Origin: Pseudomonadota bacterium
GTDB taxonomy: Bacteria; Pseudomonadota; Alphaproteobacteria; Rickettsiales; UBA3002
DNA length: 32,545 nt
Direction: 5' to 3'
Assembly: GCA_963205305.1 (NCBI GenBank)
Contig: CAUJIC010000044.1
Span: 1-32,545 of the forward strand
Position numbers and translations under genes: made by a program. Shown in pieces: positions 1-7,372 of the stretch. The first letter of the stretch is position 1; each line of letters begins with the position of its first letter. The notes under the pieces were generated by a model. It had not been told where the DNA came from, ran no database searches, and saw only the letters and a program-made list of their open reading frames with translations.

Positions 1-422
1 AGGTGATGCAGTTGAACGAGGGTGAGAATCCGACACTTGGCCCCATTACCGCATCCGGTAGTGGCAGTGTGCAAGAAAAAGAGAAGGCATTGCTGAATGA
101 GATTATCGAGAAGGTGAATGACCTTTTTGAGGGCGATCTCACAGACCAAGATAAGCTGGTGTATGTAAACAACGTCATTAAGGGCAAGTTGCTCGAGTCG
201 GAAACACTCATGCAACAAGCGGCCAATAATACCAAGGAGCAATTCGCAAACTCTCCTGACTTGAGAAGCGAACTCATGAGTGCGATTATTGGTGCTCTCG
301 ATGCGCATACATCCATGAGCACTCAGGCGCTAGACTCGGAAACAATTCGCATGGGCTTACGGGATGTGCTGCTTAATCAAGCAGGTCTTTACGAGACACT
401 TCGAGCACGCGCTGCAGAGTAA
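1..422 (+). CDS. hsdR: Type I restriction endonuclease subunit R, C-terminal end (partial)
   Basis: The last ~140 residues of a type I restriction-modification motor subunit (HsdR), which translocates DNA and cuts it away from the recognition site as part of an R2M2S complex. The sequence shows the family's C-terminal helical region: LNEIIEKVNDLFEGDLTDQD, then VYVNNVIKGKLLE, QQAANNTKEQFANSPDL and a LYETLRARA end. I recognise this as the conserved HsdR tail from memory of the family. The nuclease and helicase domains and the hsdM and hsdS partners would lie left of the window. The GTG and ATG codons at 3 and 6 are internal, because homologues carry the same text in mid-protein. No partner gene follows on the right, so this gene is the last of its operon. 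Confidence 0.75.
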   Translation, partial: VMQLNEGENPTLGPITASGSGSVQEKEKALLNEIIEKVNDLFEGDLTDQDKLVYVNNVIKGKLLESETLMQQAANNTKEQFANSPDLRSELMSAIIGALDAHTSMSTQALDSETIRMGLRDVLLNQAGLYETLRARAAE

Positions 423-514
423 ACGTGGTATCGTGTGTGCGGAGTTTTTGCATTCGCTCCATGACTTTGATCTTCCTGAATTAAATCGTCTCGAATGATG
501 CAAAATCAGGGCGT

Positions 515-535
515 GGGGGTACATCAGGGGGTACA
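515..535. repeat. Direct repeat GGGGGTACA x2, possible integrase arm sites
   Basis: GGGGGTACA occurs at 515-523 and again at 527-535, one helical turn plus about 2 bp apart (12-bp period). From memory, G-rich GGGGGTA repeats of this kind lie in front of P4-type tyrosine integrase genes, where they resemble arm-type binding sites. No integrase gene lies in the window, so this would be a scar or one end of an island. Confidence 0.35.
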
Positions 536-567
536 AATTGTGATGGCGATCACACACTCTTTGGTTT

Positions 568-613
568 CTGCGGGTTTCAGGGGTAATAAATAGGCCAGTC
601 CCGGGCACCAAAT
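568..613 (+). other. tRNA 3'-end-like scar (possible attachment-site remnant)
   Basis: CTGCGGGTTTCA (568-579) followed at 597-613 by AGTCCCGGGCACCAAAT looks like broken pieces of a tRNA-Leu-type T arm and acceptor end (…GGGCACCA). The intervening bases do not fold as a tRNA, there is no intact T loop, and no 5' half is visible, so this is not a functional tRNA gene. It lies 33 bp after the GGGGGTACA repeats, as expected of an att remnant. Confidence 0.3.
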
Positions 614-778
614 TTATCCCCACATTATGACAGTTGTGTGAAGATTGCGGCCACTTCGGCAGTGCAGCATGGAATTGGTTTGCGTTACGAGCCCTAAACC
701 ATAAAGTGATAATCATTAATGAATTTTAATGATGCGCCCTTGGTGCATCGCTAAGTAATAAAAACAGCGATTAGGCGG

Positions 779-2701
779 ATGGACGTGAAGCGGGATTCAG
801 AAAATGTCGATAAAGAGGAAGCCCATGTGCATGTGGATCCCTCGCCACTCGCGAGCGCTGTAGACAAGCAATATATACAAGCCAAAGCTACGGCTGAAAA
901 AGGGCTGGATGCTTATGCGCATGCGTGGGCTGCGGCAACTGCAGCGCCAAGGGCATTGATGGGCGATTTTAACTATCCGCGAGCCTTTAAGTCGGCGCGA
1001 GATAAGGTCGAGCGCAGATATACGCATAGCACGGAATATTCGAGCCGCGAGCAGGCGGCAAAAATGCGAAAAATTAGTGAGGAATTGCTGGGCACTTTTA
1101 TTAAAAAAGGCGGTGTTACCAGAGAAGAACTCGAAAATCCAGCCATGCGCAAGCGTTGTAATGACAAGCTGTGGGTGTTGGATGATGCGCAGAAAGATGT
1201 AACGCGCGTGACTTCCGATGATGTGTCCCCGCTGTTTGCCGCGGGTAAGCCCGATGAGTGGCCGAACATCATACTTACGGCTAATCATGCCCGCGCCGGT
1301 TGTACTAATGATTTGGTTCAGTTACTCAAAGGTATCGAGCAAATTGGTGGGGATGCTGGGAGAAAACCGCTTGATGCTCATCGCCTAAAGCACGCCGAAA
1401 GCAAGGCAAATGTAAAAGGTAAAACGATCACGATATTGGCGTGCAATACGGAGCGCGATATTTTGCTGAATGGCGCTGAATTGATTGAGCGCCGGTGCGA
1501 ACTAGAGGAAGACAAAGTAGGCAATGCCGACCCATCGAAGCGCACCCTGACACATATGTCGCCAGCTTCCATGCGGCTTGCTAAACTCATGTTCAAGTCG
1601 ATGGCTGAGCTGCCTGCAAAAGCTAGCACCGTACCATTGATTGATCTTGATCGTGCAACCAAGGAGCACCTTGATTCTGGGCATCCGTATGTCGCCGATG
1701 CGCACACTAAAGATGTTGTGCTGCGGGCCGATGCCAACGCGATAGCTCAACACTTCAAGCTAGTGGGCTATAGTAAAAGTGCCAATACTGGTACCGACGC
1801 GCTGCGATTCTTGTACCTCGAATTCGTGCGGCTGGGGGATCGTTTAAAAGTACGCGATAAGAACGGAAAAGTGCATGTTGCCACCGATAAAGAGATCAAA
1901 ACACTGATCGAGAATATTGGCTTACTTTCGATTGCACCAGGAGAAGTGCCGCTTACCATGGCAGAGAAACATAAAGTGGGTATCAAGCGCGCCACGATTC
2001 TCAATACACATGATATGACGGCGGGGCATTTGGTGAACCCTAACGCCAAGGATTACGATATTTGGTCAGATAAGCTGGTGACGATTGAAGGGACGACCGA
2101 GGAGCTTGGTCACAGCATTAAGGCTGCATTGGGCGCAGATGGAAGAAAAGGATTCATCATGGATCCTCGAAATACATCTAAGCCAAACTATCAAACCGCG
2201 CAGGATGATGTGGCTGCGTTCTTTGCCTCGAACCATCAGAAGCATGCCATCACTACGCTGTGCCTCTCGCCGGAGGGGAATGACAATGTGATGTATGTCC
2301 AGTTTGCGCCAGGCGTTAGCCGCGCTGAGGAAAAGGAAATTGAGGCATATATTGATTCGTCTCTAAAGAATAAGGGCTTTAAGGGCGCAAAAGTGGAAAG
2401 TGATCTGGCTAATCGCCGCCGCTTACGCGTGGTGCTCGACCATGACGCCGCAAAGCATCCCGTCATCACGAACGATAGTACGACGTATCGGGTAGCGACG
2501 GTTGACCACGCAAAGGTGAGCGCATGCCAGAGTGCGTTTATGATGCTTAAGCAGAAAGACACAGCAGACTTGTTTATTACCCATGAGGCGATTGATTATT
2601 TTGCGCAACTACTGGAAATGCCTAATAAAATTGTGGGTGATGTGGAGCACCAAGGTCGCTCGCAGGCACTGCGAAGCGAAGCCAAGAAAGTAGCTCGCTA
2701 G
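779..2701 (+). CDS. Hypothetical protein, 640 aa, possible alpha/beta-hydrolase-like region
   Basis: I do not recognise a family. The protein is hydrophilic with no signal peptide or membrane segment, so it should be cytoplasmic. Alternating strand-like and helical stretches are visible: NIILTANHARAG (163-174), KTITILACNTERDILL (215-230) and HFKLVGYSKSANTG (325-338). The last resembles an alpha/beta-hydrolase nucleophile elbow with Ser332 in G-Y-S-K-S, although the usual second Gly is Ser. Several His and Asp residues lie further on, but I cannot assign a triad. The tail is rich in Lys and Arg. The ATG at 779 is preceded by a weak AGGCGG. It stands alone, with long gaps on both sides, next to a restriction gene end and a possible island scar, so acquisition by transfer is possible. 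Confidence 0.6.
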   Translation: MDVKRDSENVDKEEAHVHVDPSPLASAVDKQYIQAKATAEKGLDAYAHAWAAATAAPRALMGDFNYPRAFKSARDKVERRYTHSTEYSSREQAAKMRKISEELLGTFIKKGGVTREELENPAMRKRCNDKLWVLDDAQKDVTRVTSDDVSPLFAAGKPDEWPNIILTANHARAGCTNDLVQLLKGIEQIGGDAGRKPLDAHRLKHAESKANVKGKTITILACNTERDILLNGAELIERRCELEEDKVGNADPSKRTLTHMSPASMRLAKLMFKSMAELPAKASTVPLIDLDRATKEHLDSGHPYVADAHTKDVVLRADANAIAQHFKLVGYSKSANTGTDALRFLYLEFVRLGDRLKVRDKNGKVHVATDKEIKTLIENIGLLSIAPGEVPLTMAEKHKVGIKRATILNTHDMTAGHLVNPNAKDYDIWSDKLVTIEGTTEELGHSIKAALGADGRKGFIMDPRNTSKPNYQTAQDDVAAFFASNHQKHAITTLCLSPEGNDNVMYVQFAPGVSRAEEKEIEAYIDSSLKNKGFKGAKVESDLANRRRLRVVLDHDAAKHPVITNDSTTYRVATVDHAKVSACQSAFMMLKQKDTADLFITHEAIDYFAQLLEMPNKIVGDVEHQGRSQALRSEAKKVAR

Positions 2702-2721
2702 TCGGTTTTTGCTGCAGCGCA

Positions 2722-2736
2722 TTAACGAATCGTTAA
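2722..2736. promoter_or_regulatory. Candidate CtrA box (TTAA-N7-TTAA)
   Basis: TTAACGAATCGTTAA is a palindrome (odd centre) that exactly fits TTAA-N7-TTAA, the box bound by the alphaproteobacterial cell-cycle regulator CtrA. It ends 5 bp before the ATG of a 40-aa reading frame and about 200 bp before rnd. The first ten bases recur at 8951. Confidence 0.4.
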
Positions 2737-2741
2737 GGTTT

Positions 2742-2864
2742 ATGTGGTTTACTGGGAGTATGAGCTTTTTGATTGCATCGATATTGATTTTTGCGGGTAC
2801 CTGTATGGTGCTCAAGGCGCAATCGATGCAGGTACGCCACGTGAAAGTGCGTATTAAGCGCTAA
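2742..2864 (+). CDS. Small predicted single-pass membrane peptide, 40 aa
   Basis: ATG at 2742 to TAA at 2862-2864. The translation starts MWFTGSMSFLIASILIFAG, one hydrophobic segment (about residues 7-24), and ends with a basic tail (QVRHVKVRIKR). The layout, a short N-terminus, one helix and a positive C-terminal tail, suits a small inner-membrane protein. An AAGG sits 3 bp before the ATG, which is too close to be a strong ribosome site. An alternative in-frame ATG at 2760 follows GGGAG but is also very close. A palindromic CtrA-like box lies directly upstream. There is no family match from memory, and a chance reading frame is possible. Confidence 0.4.
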   Translation: MWFTGSMSFLIASILIFAGTCMVLKAQSMQVRHVKVRIKR

Positions 2865-2940
2865 GGGCGCTGATTTTCCACTAAATCCTTGAGTATTCAG
2901 CTGTCGTGTGGCAGGTTGCTGGCCTATTTAGGAGGCCGTT

Positions 2941-3552
2941 ATCGCTGTTCATTTACATATCGGGGATTTGCCCGCGTCCGTCACGTTTGATGGCGACATC
3001 GCTGTTGATACCGAGGCCATGGGCCTCAATAACCAGCGCGACCGCCTGTGCCTTGTCCAGTTATCGGACGGGAAGGGGGACGAGCATTTGGTGCAGTTTC
3101 TGCCCAACCAGTTCAACGCGCCCAACCTGTGCAGGCTGCTGACCGACCCCGCGCGCGTGAAATTGTTCCATTTTGGCCGCTTCGATATCGCGATTTTGCA
3201 GCATTATTTGGGGGTGACGACGGCGCCGATCTATTGCACCAAGATTGCCTCGCGCCTGACGCGCACGTTCACCGATAGACATGGCTTCAAGGATATCTGC
3301 CGCGATTTGTTGGGGCAGGAAGTGAGCAAATATCAGCAAACCAGCGATTGGGGTCAGCCAACGCTGACGCCTGAGCAGCAAGAATATGCCGCGAGCGATG
3401 TGCGCTACCTGCACCGCCTGCGCGAGAAGCTGGATGTGATGCTAGAGCGCGAAGGCCGCACGGAATTAGCACAGGAATGTTTCAAATTCCTGCCCGCACG
3501 CGCGAAGCTCGACCTTGCTGGCTGGCCTGAATTCGACATTTTCGCGCACTAG
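2941..3552 (+). CDS. rnd: Ribonuclease D, short 3'-5' exonuclease form (probable ATC start)
   Basis: A DEDDy-type 3'-5' exoribonuclease acting on tRNA precursors and other structured RNA in the cytoplasm. Exo motifs are intact: VDTEAMGLN with acidic residues D23 and E25, FHFGRFDIAIL, and YAASDVRYLHRL with the Tyr and Asp of motif III. At about 203 residues it has only the exonuclease domain and lacks HRDC domains, as is usual for the short alphaproteobacterial form. Start choice: homologues begin M-x-V/I-H-L-H-x-G-D-L-P, and the same text (AVHLHIGDLP) is encoded here from 2944. The codon in the Met position is ATC at 2941, and a perfect AGGAGG lies at 2930-2935, 5 bp upstream. No ATG, GTG or TTG exists between the TAG at 2929 and TTG 2968. 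The alternative TTG 2968 start would lose conserved residues. kdsD follows after 2 bp. Confidence 0.85.
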   Translation: MAVHLHIGDLPASVTFDGDIAVDTEAMGLNNQRDRLCLVQLSDGKGDEHLVQFLPNQFNAPNLCRLLTDPARVKLFHFGRFDIAILQHYLGVTTAPIYCTKIASRLTRTFTDRHGFKDICRDLLGQEVSKYQQTSDWGQPTLTPEQQEYAASDVRYLHRLREKLDVMLEREGRTELAQECFKFLPARAKLDLAGWPEFDIFAH

Positions 3553-3554
3553 CC

Positions 3555-4535
3555 ATGAACAAACCCGCCACCAAAACCGCTGCTGGATTCGACCCGATTG
3601 CTTCCGCACGTGCGGTGATTGCGCGCGAGGTAGAAGGGCTGGAGGCGATAGCGAGCGCACTCGACGAAAAATTCGTGGCGCTGGTGGAGCGCATTGGTGC
3701 GCTGAAAGGCCGCGTCATTATCAGTGGCATGGGTAAATCGGGGCATATCGGCCGTAAAATTGCGGCGACGATGGCTTCGACGGGCACACCTGCCTATTTC
3801 GTGCACCCCTCCGAAGCCAGCCATGGCGATTTGGGGATGATTACGACCGATGATTTGGTGCTCTGCCTAAGCAATTCGGGCGAGACGCACGAGCTGCGCG
3901 ATATTATTGCCTACACCCGTCGCTTCGGGATTCCCCTCGTTGGCCTCGCGCGGCGTGCCGGCTCGGTGCTGATTGAATCGGCGGATATTGGGATTGTGTT
4001 GCCTGAAGTGCCCGAAGCATCGCCGATTGGTGCACCCACGACCAGCACCACCATGATGCTCGCGTTTGGTGATGCGTTGGCGGTGGCGCTGATTGAGCAA
4101 AAAGGGTTTAGCAAAACGGATTTTGGGGTGTATCACCCCGGTGGCAAGTTGGGCTCGCAATTCGTGCGGGTGAGCGATTTGATGCACAAAACAGATGAAT
4201 TGCCGCTGGTGAGCGAAGCCGCGCCCATGCAGCAAGTGCTACTGACGATGACCGCCAAACGCTTTGGCTGCGCGGGTGTGACGAACGCAGCGGGCGATAT
4301 GGTGGGCATTGTGACGGATGGCGATTTGCGCCGACATATGGGCGCAGATATTATTGCTAAAACCGCTGTCGAGGTGATGACCAAAAATCCTGTCACCATT
4401 ACCCCCGCCATGTTGGCGGCGGAAGCGCTGGGCATCATGAACACGAAGTCCATCACCTGTTTGTTTGTGCTCGATGGAGCGAAACCTGTCGGCATCCTCC
4501 ACATCCATGACTGCCTGCGCGCAGGTGTGATGTAG
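3555..4535 (+). CDS. kdsD: D-arabinose-5-phosphate isomerase
   Basis: Converts D-ribulose 5-phosphate to D-arabinose 5-phosphate, the first committed step toward Kdo in lipopolysaccharide. The 326-residue protein has the usual layout. An SIS sugar-isomerase domain covers about 40-180, with IISGMGKSGHIGRKIAATMA, HPSEASHGDLGM and LSNSGETHELRDI. Two CBS domains follow (about 205-325), with AAGDMVGIVTDGDLRR and the VMTKNPVTI linker. The Ser and Gly phosphate-binding residues and the catalytic-loop histidines of the family are present. It starts 2 bp after rnd and ends 2 bp before lptC, so it is in the same operon as the lipopolysaccharide-export genes, which fits its role in making their cargo. 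Full length, no anomaly. Confidence 0.95.
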   Translation: MNKPATKTAAGFDPIASARAVIAREVEGLEAIASALDEKFVALVERIGALKGRVIISGMGKSGHIGRKIAATMASTGTPAYFVHPSEASHGDLGMITTDDLVLCLSNSGETHELRDIIAYTRRFGIPLVGLARRAGSVLIESADIGIVLPEVPEASPIGAPTTSTTMMLAFGDALAVALIEQKGFSKTDFGVYHPGGKLGSQFVRVSDLMHKTDELPLVSEAAPMQQVLLTMTAKRFGCAGVTNAAGDMVGIVTDGDLRRHMGADIIAKTAVEVMTKNPVTITPAMLAAEALGIMNTKSITCLFVLDGAKPVGILHIHDCLRAGVM

Positions 4536-4537
4536 GC

Positions 4538-5224
4538 ATGGTGCGCAACGAAAGCAGCGAACGCCACGAAGGATTATCGGCATGGTGGGCGGTGCGCGAG
4601 GTAGATTCGCTTTTTGCACGCCTTGGCCGTTATACACGCTTTGTGGTGTATGGTAAATGGTCGCTGGTGGTGGTTGCGTTGGTGCTCACCATTAGCCTGA
4701 TTGTCTACCCGCTGGTGACTAAAGATAGTTCGGGGTTACGCGTTTCATTCATCGATAGCAAATCGAATAAGGCCAAACCAAGTAGCCCTGTTATGCAAAG
4801 CCCCGTCTATTCGGGTAGTGGCACGAATGGCCAGCAATATAAAATCACGGGTAAATCAGCGACACTGCAATCATCGTCGCTAATTGTGATCGATGGCGTG
4901 GAAGCAACAATGACCAAACTTGATGGCTCGTGGCGCATACTCACCGCTGACCGCGCGGAATATCGGCAGGATAAGAAATTGATCGACCTGTTTGGGAATG
5001 TGACGGTGGTTGACGCGCAGAACACCAATTTTGTGACCGAGCACGCGACGATTGAGACAGATACATCACGCATCTATGGCACAAAGCGCATCACGGGACT
5101 GGGTAATATGGGTAAGCTGGTTGCAAGTGGTTTTGAAATCACGGATAATGGACAGCATATACGATTCAAGGGCGATAAAACGCCAGTGAAACTCACCATT
5201 CAACGGTCGGCAAAGAAAAAATGA
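4538..5224 (+). CDS. lptC: LPS export periplasmic/inner-membrane protein LptC
   Basis: The bitopic link of the Lpt bridge. It takes lipopolysaccharide from the LptB2FG extractor and hands it to LptA. The 228-aa protein has a cytoplasmic N-terminus of about 40 residues, one membrane helix (WSLVVVALVLTISLIVYPLV, 41-60) and a periplasmic beta-jellyroll domain with the repeated strand pattern of the family (GQQYKITGKSATL, WRILTADRAEYRQDKKLIDL, FVTEHATIETDTSRIYG). Sequence conservation is low in this family. The call also rests on its place, 2 bp after kdsD and overlapping lptA by the 4 bases ATGA (5221-5224). The N-terminal cytoplasmic stretch is longer than in E. coli LptC, as is common in alphaproteobacteria. 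Confidence 0.9.
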   Translation: MVRNESSERHEGLSAWWAVREVDSLFARLGRYTRFVVYGKWSLVVVALVLTISLIVYPLVTKDSSGLRVSFIDSKSNKAKPSSPVMQSPVYSGSGTNGQQYKITGKSATLQSSSLIVIDGVEATMTKLDGSWRILTADRAEYRQDKKLIDLFGNVTVVDAQNTNFVTEHATIETDTSRIYGTKRITGLGNMGKLVASGFEITDNGQHIRFKGDKTPVKLTIQRSAKKK

Positions 5225-5796
5225 AACGTTCGTTACGTAGTATTTCCCTGATGGCTGTGGTGCTTTTGGCGGCAATGCCTAGTTACGCACAAATGAAGAA
5301 GGATACGCCCATCGAGGTTTCTTCGGATACGCTGGATGTATTGCAGGCTGAGCATAAGGCCATTTTTACGGGCAACGTGATTGCGGTTCAGGGTAGCACT
5401 AACATGCGCGCCGCTAAAATGACGGTCTACTATCGCGACAGCGATAGTAAGGAGCCAGCGCCAGCCGCTGCAGCTGCAACACCACCCGCGCAAGGTATTT
5501 ACCGTATCGATGCGGAAGGCAACGTGGTGTTCACCACGCCAACGGAAACCGCGATGGGTAACACGGCGATTTATAATGTGGATGCCGACACGATTGATGT
5601 GGTGGGCGGCAATGTAACGCTGACGCGCGGACAGAATATTTTGAAAGGTAGCAAGCTGAGCTACAACATGACCACTGGGCGTAGCGTGCTGACGGGTGGC
5701 ACCGCGGTGGAAAACGCGAGTGGTAGCAAGCCCGCACGCGTGCACGGATTGTTTGTTCCTAAATCTGCCCCCGCCAAACCCGCGAGCAAGCCATGA
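5221..5796 (+). CDS. lptA: LPS transport periplasmic protein LptA (OstA-like)
   Basis: Soluble periplasmic component that polymerises end-to-end to form the lipopolysaccharide bridge between LptC and the outer-membrane LptD. It has a signal peptide of about 23 residues (hydrophobic core SLMAVVLLAAMPSYA) and then the OstA/LptA jellyroll pattern: DTPIEVSSDTLDVLQAEHKA, AIFTGNVIAVQGSTNMRA, IDAEGNVVFTTPTETAMGN and GGNVTLTRGQNILKG. A Pro/Ala-rich loop (about 78-91) interrupts the strands, a common insertion in alphaproteobacterial LptA. The C-terminus is Lys/Pro/Ala-rich. It overlaps lptC upstream and lptB downstream by ATGA, so translation is probably coupled. Confidence 0.92.
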   Translation: MKRSLRSISLMAVVLLAAMPSYAQMKKDTPIEVSSDTLDVLQAEHKAIFTGNVIAVQGSTNMRAAKMTVYYRDSDSKEPAPAAAAATPPAQGIYRIDAEGNVVFTTPTETAMGNTAIYNVDADTIDVVGGNVTLTRGQNILKGSKLSYNMTTGRSVLTGGTAVENASGSKPARVHGLFVPKSAPAKPASKP

Positions 5797-6680
5797 ACGA
5801 TGATACGAATGGTTTTGGCGAGGGCTGGCTGATTAAACCTGAGCCTGTGCCCTATGCGAGCGAACAGCCGCCACAAAATCATCAGGTGGAATCATCGGTG
5901 GTGGTGACCATGTCGCGGCCTGATTCGCAGCCCAAGAAACCAATATTGGTCGAGAAAAAATCGGGTCTTTCCGTACGCAATTTAGGTAAGCATTACGCGA
6001 AGCGCCCTGTGGTGCGTAATGTGTCGCTGGATGTGCAGCGCGGTGAGGCAGTAGGGCTGCTGGGGCCAAACGGCGCGGGTAAAACCACCTGCTTTTACAT
6101 GATCACGGGGCTGGTTGCGCCCGATTACGGCACGATTCATTTAGATGGTGTGGATATTACCAACCTGCCGATGTATCGCCGTGCGCGGCTTGGCGTGGGC
6201 TATCTGCCGCAGGAGACCAGCATTTTTCGTGGCCTCACGGTGGAGCAAAATATTATGGCCGTGCTCGAAGTCAGCGAGCCTGACCCGCAAACACGCTTTG
6301 CCATGCTCGATGCGTTGCTGGCGGAATTCTCCATCACCCATCTGCGCGCATCGCCTGCGATTGCGCTTTCAGGTGGTGAACGCCGCCGCGCGGAAATTGC
6401 CCGCGCCATGGCGGGGCGTCCATCGTTCATTCTGCTGGATGAGCCATTGGCAGGGATTGACCCCATTGCGATTGCCGAAGTGCGCGATTTGGTGAAGCAT
6501 TTGAAGGATCGCGGTATTGGTGTGCTCATCACTGACCACAATGTGCGTGAAACGTTAGATGTTATTGACCGCGCCTATATTATTCACGAAGGCAGTGTGC
6601 TGTTCGAGGGCGCACCGAAAGATATCGTTAATAATGAAGAGGTTCGCCGCGTTTACTTGGGTGAGAAGTTCTCACTATAG
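5793..6680 (+). CDS. lptB: LPS export ABC transporter ATP-binding protein LptB
   Basis: Cytoplasmic ATPase of the LptB2FG complex that powers extraction of lipopolysaccharide from the inner membrane. All nucleotide-binding motifs are intact: Walker A GPNGAGKTT (91-99), Q-loop LPQETSIFRGL, signature LSGGERRR, Walker B FILLDEPLAGID and the H-loop TDHNVRET. Length is 295 aa, against about 240-260 usual for the family. The excess is a Pro/Gln/Ser-rich N-terminal tail of about 55 residues before the ABC core (SGLSVRNLGKHYAKRPVVRN). The start at 5793 is supported by the ATGA overlap with lptA. An internal ATG at 5910 is possible but would break the coupling. LptF and LptG are not in the window. Confidence 0.95.
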   Translation: MNDDTNGFGEGWLIKPEPVPYASEQPPQNHQVESSVVVTMSRPDSQPKKPILVEKKSGLSVRNLGKHYAKRPVVRNVSLDVQRGEAVGLLGPNGAGKTTCFYMITGLVAPDYGTIHLDGVDITNLPMYRRARLGVGYLPQETSIFRGLTVEQNIMAVLEVSEPDPQTRFAMLDALLAEFSITHLRASPAIALSGGERRRAEIARAMAGRPSFILLDEPLAGIDPIAIAEVRDLVKHLKDRGIGVLITDHNVRETLDVIDRAYIIHEGSVLFEGAPKDIVNNEEVRRVYLGEKFSL

Positions 6681-6722
6681 GCGCTCGCGGAGTAGCTGGC
6701 AGCTAATTAGCCCGTATTTAAA

Positions 6723-6752
6723 TTAGCAAAAAATTAATCTTTTTGTTATAAT
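6723..6752 (+). promoter_or_regulatory. Candidate sigma-70 promoter for the 145-aa gene
   Basis: TTAGCA (6723-6728), an 18-bp spacer and a perfect TATAAT (6747-6752). The predicted start lies about 35 bp before the ATG at 6796. The same stretch contains TTAG-N7-TTAA (6723-6737), a one-mismatch CtrA-like box overlapping the -35. Confidence 0.5.
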
Positions 6753-6795
6753 TCTTAAGTTGCAAATCTTGCAGTTGAGTTTCCATGGGGGTTTT

Positions 6796-7233
6796 ATGTC
6801 AGACGAATATCAGAGCAATCAAACGGTTCGCGAGAACAGAGCAAAACTAGCTTCTACAGCCCTAGAGGCTGGAGTTAGTCCCTTAAAAGCCGCTGAGTTT
6901 GGTTCCCGTGTGTCTGATCAAATCAAGGAAGTGATCAATGCGCCGCTGGATCCCGTCGCGGATAAAGGGCTAGTAAATGCAGGGGCTATGGTAAATGCCA
7001 CTCTGAGAAATGCTGATAATCGCGAACTAAGCGATGTGATGATTACGGCTGGCCCTAATGGAAAAATTAATAATACCAGTTTTGCAGATGATAAGAATAT
7101 GACTGCTTTGATTCGTGAAGCGGTTGAGGGTGTAAATAAAATGTCCGTTGAGAATATAAAAAATTATGCCCACGCGGTTGAGCCGATGGTAACGGAAAAA
7201 GTGGCCAATGAGGTTGCCTCAAAAGGTAGGTAG
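6796..7233 (+). CDS. Hypothetical protein, 145 aa
   Basis: I do not recognise this protein. It is predicted to be soluble, mostly helical and slightly acidic, without signal peptide, membrane helix or Cys. Small-residue-rich helices flank a GPNGKINNTSF turn near the middle. The ATG at 6796 follows GGGGGTTTT, the best ribosome site nearby. An upstream in-frame start at 6760 would place the N-terminus inside the promoter region, so I prefer 6796. It has its own promoter and sits between lptB and rpoN, which are usually adjacent in alphaproteobacteria, so it is an insertion into a conserved cluster. Confidence 0.6.
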   Translation: MSDEYQSNQTVRENRAKLASTALEAGVSPLKAAEFGSRVSDQIKEVINAPLDPVADKGLVNAGAMVNATLRNADNRELSDVMITAGPNGKINNTSFADDKNMTALIREAVEGVNKMSVENIKNYAHAVEPMVTEKVANEVASKGR

Positions 7234-7320
7234 CTCATTTATGAGTCTGTGGCGCGACGGGATTATGTCGCATTTAGGTAGGCCGTTAAGTCCACGTTTT
7301 TTGTCAAGTCCGATGTTGGC

Positions 7321-7349
7321 TTGAGTTTGTTGCTTTAATTTGGTATAAC
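7321..7349 (+). promoter_or_regulatory. Candidate sigma-70 promoter of rpoN
   Basis: TTGAGT (7321-7326), 17-bp spacer, TATAAC (7344-7349). A start near 7356 leaves GGAG (7362-7365) and the ATG at 7373 in the transcript. The same DNA also matches a sigma-54 -24/-12 spacing (GG 7342, GC 7354). That would start RNA downstream of the ribosome site, so I favour sigma-70. Confidence 0.5.
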
Positions 7350-7372
7350 TCTTGCATGGGTGGAGCTATGCA

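Larger units (their letters stand above)
423..778. other. Gene-free strip of 356 bp between hsdR and the 640-aa gene
   Basis: No convincing gene is present. The open frame on the - strand (357-716) has no family resemblance and runs into hsdR. The strip holds a 9-bp direct repeat (515-535) and a tRNA-3'-end-like stretch (568-613), annotated separately. An AT-rich stretch at about 705-765 just upstream of the next gene probably holds that gene's promoter, but I cannot pick clear hexamers. Confidence 0.5.

Noticed and set aside
568..613. Functional tRNA gene
   Set aside because: Only fragments of a 3' end are present; no T loop, anticodon arm or 5' acceptor strand can be folded.
797..1288. 163-codon - strand frame inside the 640-aa gene
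   Set aside because: Low-complexity translation rich in Arg, Ser and Phe; explained by the opposing gene.
7341..7357. Sigma-54 promoter match (GG-N10-GC) before rpoN
   Set aside because: RNA from it would begin after the GGAG ribosome site and only about 6 bp before the ATG. A sigma-70 promoter TTGAGT-N17-TATAAC on the same DNA fits better.
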